Position numbers and translations under genes: made by a program. The notes beneath the pieces were generated by a model. That model searched no databases. It was not told the DNA's origin and was given only the letters and a program-made list of their open reading frames with translations. DNA of 64,000 bases from Lucinisca nassula (Eukaryota; Mollusca; Bivalvia; Lucinida; Lucinidae): the NCBI GenBank assembly GCA_963580285.1, contig OY757011.1, positions 97,392,678-97,456,677 of the forward strand, in the 5' to 3' direction. Below, one piece after another: positions 61,854 through 64,000 of this stretch (position 1 is its first letter; every line of letters starts with the position of its first letter).

Positions 61854-64000
61854 ATAAGTTAGTGTGTGCAGGGAGTCTTTGAATGCGAGCTTATCATGTA
61901 GTTACAAGTATAAGGTTACACATTATCATTAATGATATTTACACCTATTGAACTATCACTATTCCCTTTAAAATGGGCGAGTCAATTTGTGATCTCAGGA
62001 ATAACAGAAATTGATTTGTTTGGAGCAAATTCTTTTCTTAAGAGAAGCCCATATATTTTTCAAAGAATTTCCAGATAGTCTGTAATATTTTTTTTTCCGG
62101 CTACACCGCAGCAGACAAAGTCCAGCTACTTGTATATATGGGATGTGATGTTGAAACCCGCACGTGCAGCTACCCAGTGGAGCTAGGCGCATAGATACTT
62201 CACCCCCCACACACTCACACACCTATATTGTTTAAGCGCATAGTGAAGCCTCAGGCGAGACTGCGCAGCCTTGTTTGTGTGTTTTCTGCTTACTCATAAG
62301 CTGTCTCAAATCAGCGTAAGCCGGGGACATGTAACAATCCAATGCCCATCGAAGAAGTCCGCTGACGACTGATTAGACTGCGGATGCAAAACCATCATGT
62401 TATTTAGATAGGCAAGTAACAAGAAATAGAAAATGCGGACATCATACACAATTTTAACATGTGCATGTGCGATCTTCACTTTGTGCGCGATGAAACGTTT
62501 CAAACCTCTTGAACATTGAAGACACAATCCCGATTGCACAACTGCGCAGACTTATCATTCTTTTCTGTACGCACATGCGCAATAAGTATTTTACTCGAGA
62601 TAGGAGATCTGAACAGACTGATCCTTGCACTTGGTAGTTTAGAATGTGTTTGTAATGTCGCAAGCAGATTTGGCCGGTTAAATGTACACAGTCGTTTTAA
62701 GCCGGCGCACGGCGAAAAAGAAACGTTTCAAACGAAGGACCAGATCAGCCTGCGCATCTAGCCAATGTGGCCATAGTTTTCACCTGTTGTTCTTTGATTA
62801 GCACAGAGGCCATGGTAGGCACATACGAACAACGAAGACTGTTCAGACTGCATGCATGTGCAGGCTGACCTGAGTCTTCGCCCATCGCATATGACTTATT
62901 TTCTTAATCATGTTCCCCGAAATTACTTCCAATAAAACCTTGTCACCGTGAAATAAATGGGCATCTTCACTTGCTCCTCAGAAAACCAGGGTAACCCAAC
63001 AGGTTACCTGAATAAAACTACCTTTTTGCATGCAACAACCATGAATTTCACTCGCACGTGCTAAAAGACGTTCTGTGGAAAAAGGCGGGAAACTCTCAAT
63101 TAATATTTAAAGGGGCGCTTCTGCTATCAAAGAGGCATTGAATCAAATGCCACAGCACAAGGAAAAAGGGTAACACTGTCACACAAATAATAATGAAAGT
63201 GGAAGCTACGCTCCAAAGAGTCTGAGAGCAAAGCGAAAACACTTACATATGCATGGTGATCCAAGCCTTTGTAGGCCACAATGCTACATCAACGACTAGG
63301 ATCAGCCTGCACATTGATGTAATGTGATCAGTCTTTACTGAACCCTTAAATCTTACGAAGTCACAAGGCTAAGTGAAACCCTTTGCCTTACATACCGGTA
63401 GTGGGTGCGCATGTTCAGTGTTTGCAGGTCGTTGAGAAACCAGCGAAGACACATCTTAGCGTACTCATGCAAACCGATTAGAGTCTTCGCTGATCGCATG
63501 AGCCTGATGCAGACGATGGAATTTAACAACATAAATAAGCGAAACTCCTGTGGCTCATCAAGGTTGATCTAAGCACTTGCTGCCTGCGTTTCTCACAGTC
63601 TGATCAGTATTCGGTGAGGGTATGAACCTTCCATTACCACAGGGCTATCCAAGTGAGAGAAGCGAAAACCATTTGCCTCACAGAGTGCATGTTAATCCGA
63701 GTCTTTGGAAGTCGCACATATTTCATGCTAAGTTTTCTTTTTTTCGTGCGCTAGCTCATATACGACCACTACGATGTTGTAATGATAAACCCGGGAACGG
63801 TCCGAAATGCTTGTTCTGGATGCATTTTTCGGCATTTTTTGTGTGTTCAAAGTATTAAAAATTCTGATTTCTGAAAAATTTGGGAGTTCGAATTAAATGA
63901 GAAAGTTTTCAGCCACAGATTCGAAATAATTTTGGGTGTTCGAACTGCTAGGGTGTTCGAACTAATTGGTCACCTACCGTAGTCTACCATTTTTACCGTA
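61854..64000. repeat. Hairpin-repeat-rich 3' flank
   Basis: No gene seen. Pieces of the GATCAG..CTGCGCA hairpin family (as in MITE-H) occur near 62340-62400, 62730-62890 (GACCAGATCAGCCTGCGCAT with GCAGGCTGACCTGAGTCTTC), 63295-63330 and 63430-63500. The last 110 bp has three GTTCGAA words (GGGAGTTCGAATTA, GGTGTTCGAACTGC, GGTGTTCGAACTAA) that may mark the start of another transposon. Confidence 0.5.

Overview
The window is AT-rich animal DNA, most likely from a bivalve mollusc. That placement is inference. It rests on the mix of tRNA-derived SINEs, hairpin MITEs, GGAC-tailed tandem arrays, Penelope-like reverse transcriptase copies and an endonuclease-bearing Helitron, a combination typical of bivalve genomes. 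There is no bacterial-style gene packing and no rRNA. All tRNA-like stretches look like SINE heads. Almost everything recognisable is transposable or repetitive.

Layout. 1-522: start of a LINE protein with a 2A-like motif and an AP-endonuclease domain (minus strand). 0.6-8.7 kb: SINEs, retroelement tails and two tandem arrays. 9.09-17.17 kb (minus): one nearly complete Helentron. In order it encodes an N-terminal repeat region, a papain-like cysteine protease domain, a 12 x 63-bp repeat, Cys-rich zinc-binding segments, DUF6570, a Rep (HUH) nuclease, a PIF1 helicase and a C-terminal endonuclease, with at least six frameshifts and three in-frame stops. 17.2-25.7 kb: MITEs, microsatellites, and a 4.7-kb array of about 27 units of about 165 bp. 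25.7-39.2 kb: at least seven decayed copies of one Penelope-like retroelement sharing a common 3' tail, plus a decayed transposase-like gene (27.9-29.4 kb) and a TIR element whose ends are short tandem repeats. 40.66-42.74 kb: a dead mariner. 42.7-64 kb: SINEs, MITEs and arrays.

Five short stretches between 44.39 and 61.85 kb on the plus strand look like exons of one host gene. They have splice sites, compatible phases, a signal peptide at the start, an RRKR cleavage-type site in exon 2 and a stop in the last. They would give about 227 residues, and I do not recognise the protein.

Family labels used here are my own: SINE-A, B, C, D and T; MITE-E (internal hairpin, two subfamilies), MITE-G and MITE-H; PLE (Penelope-like element); element X. 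The best structural evidence is the set of target-site duplications that date nested insertions, notably a three-layer nest at 53.1-54.4 kb.
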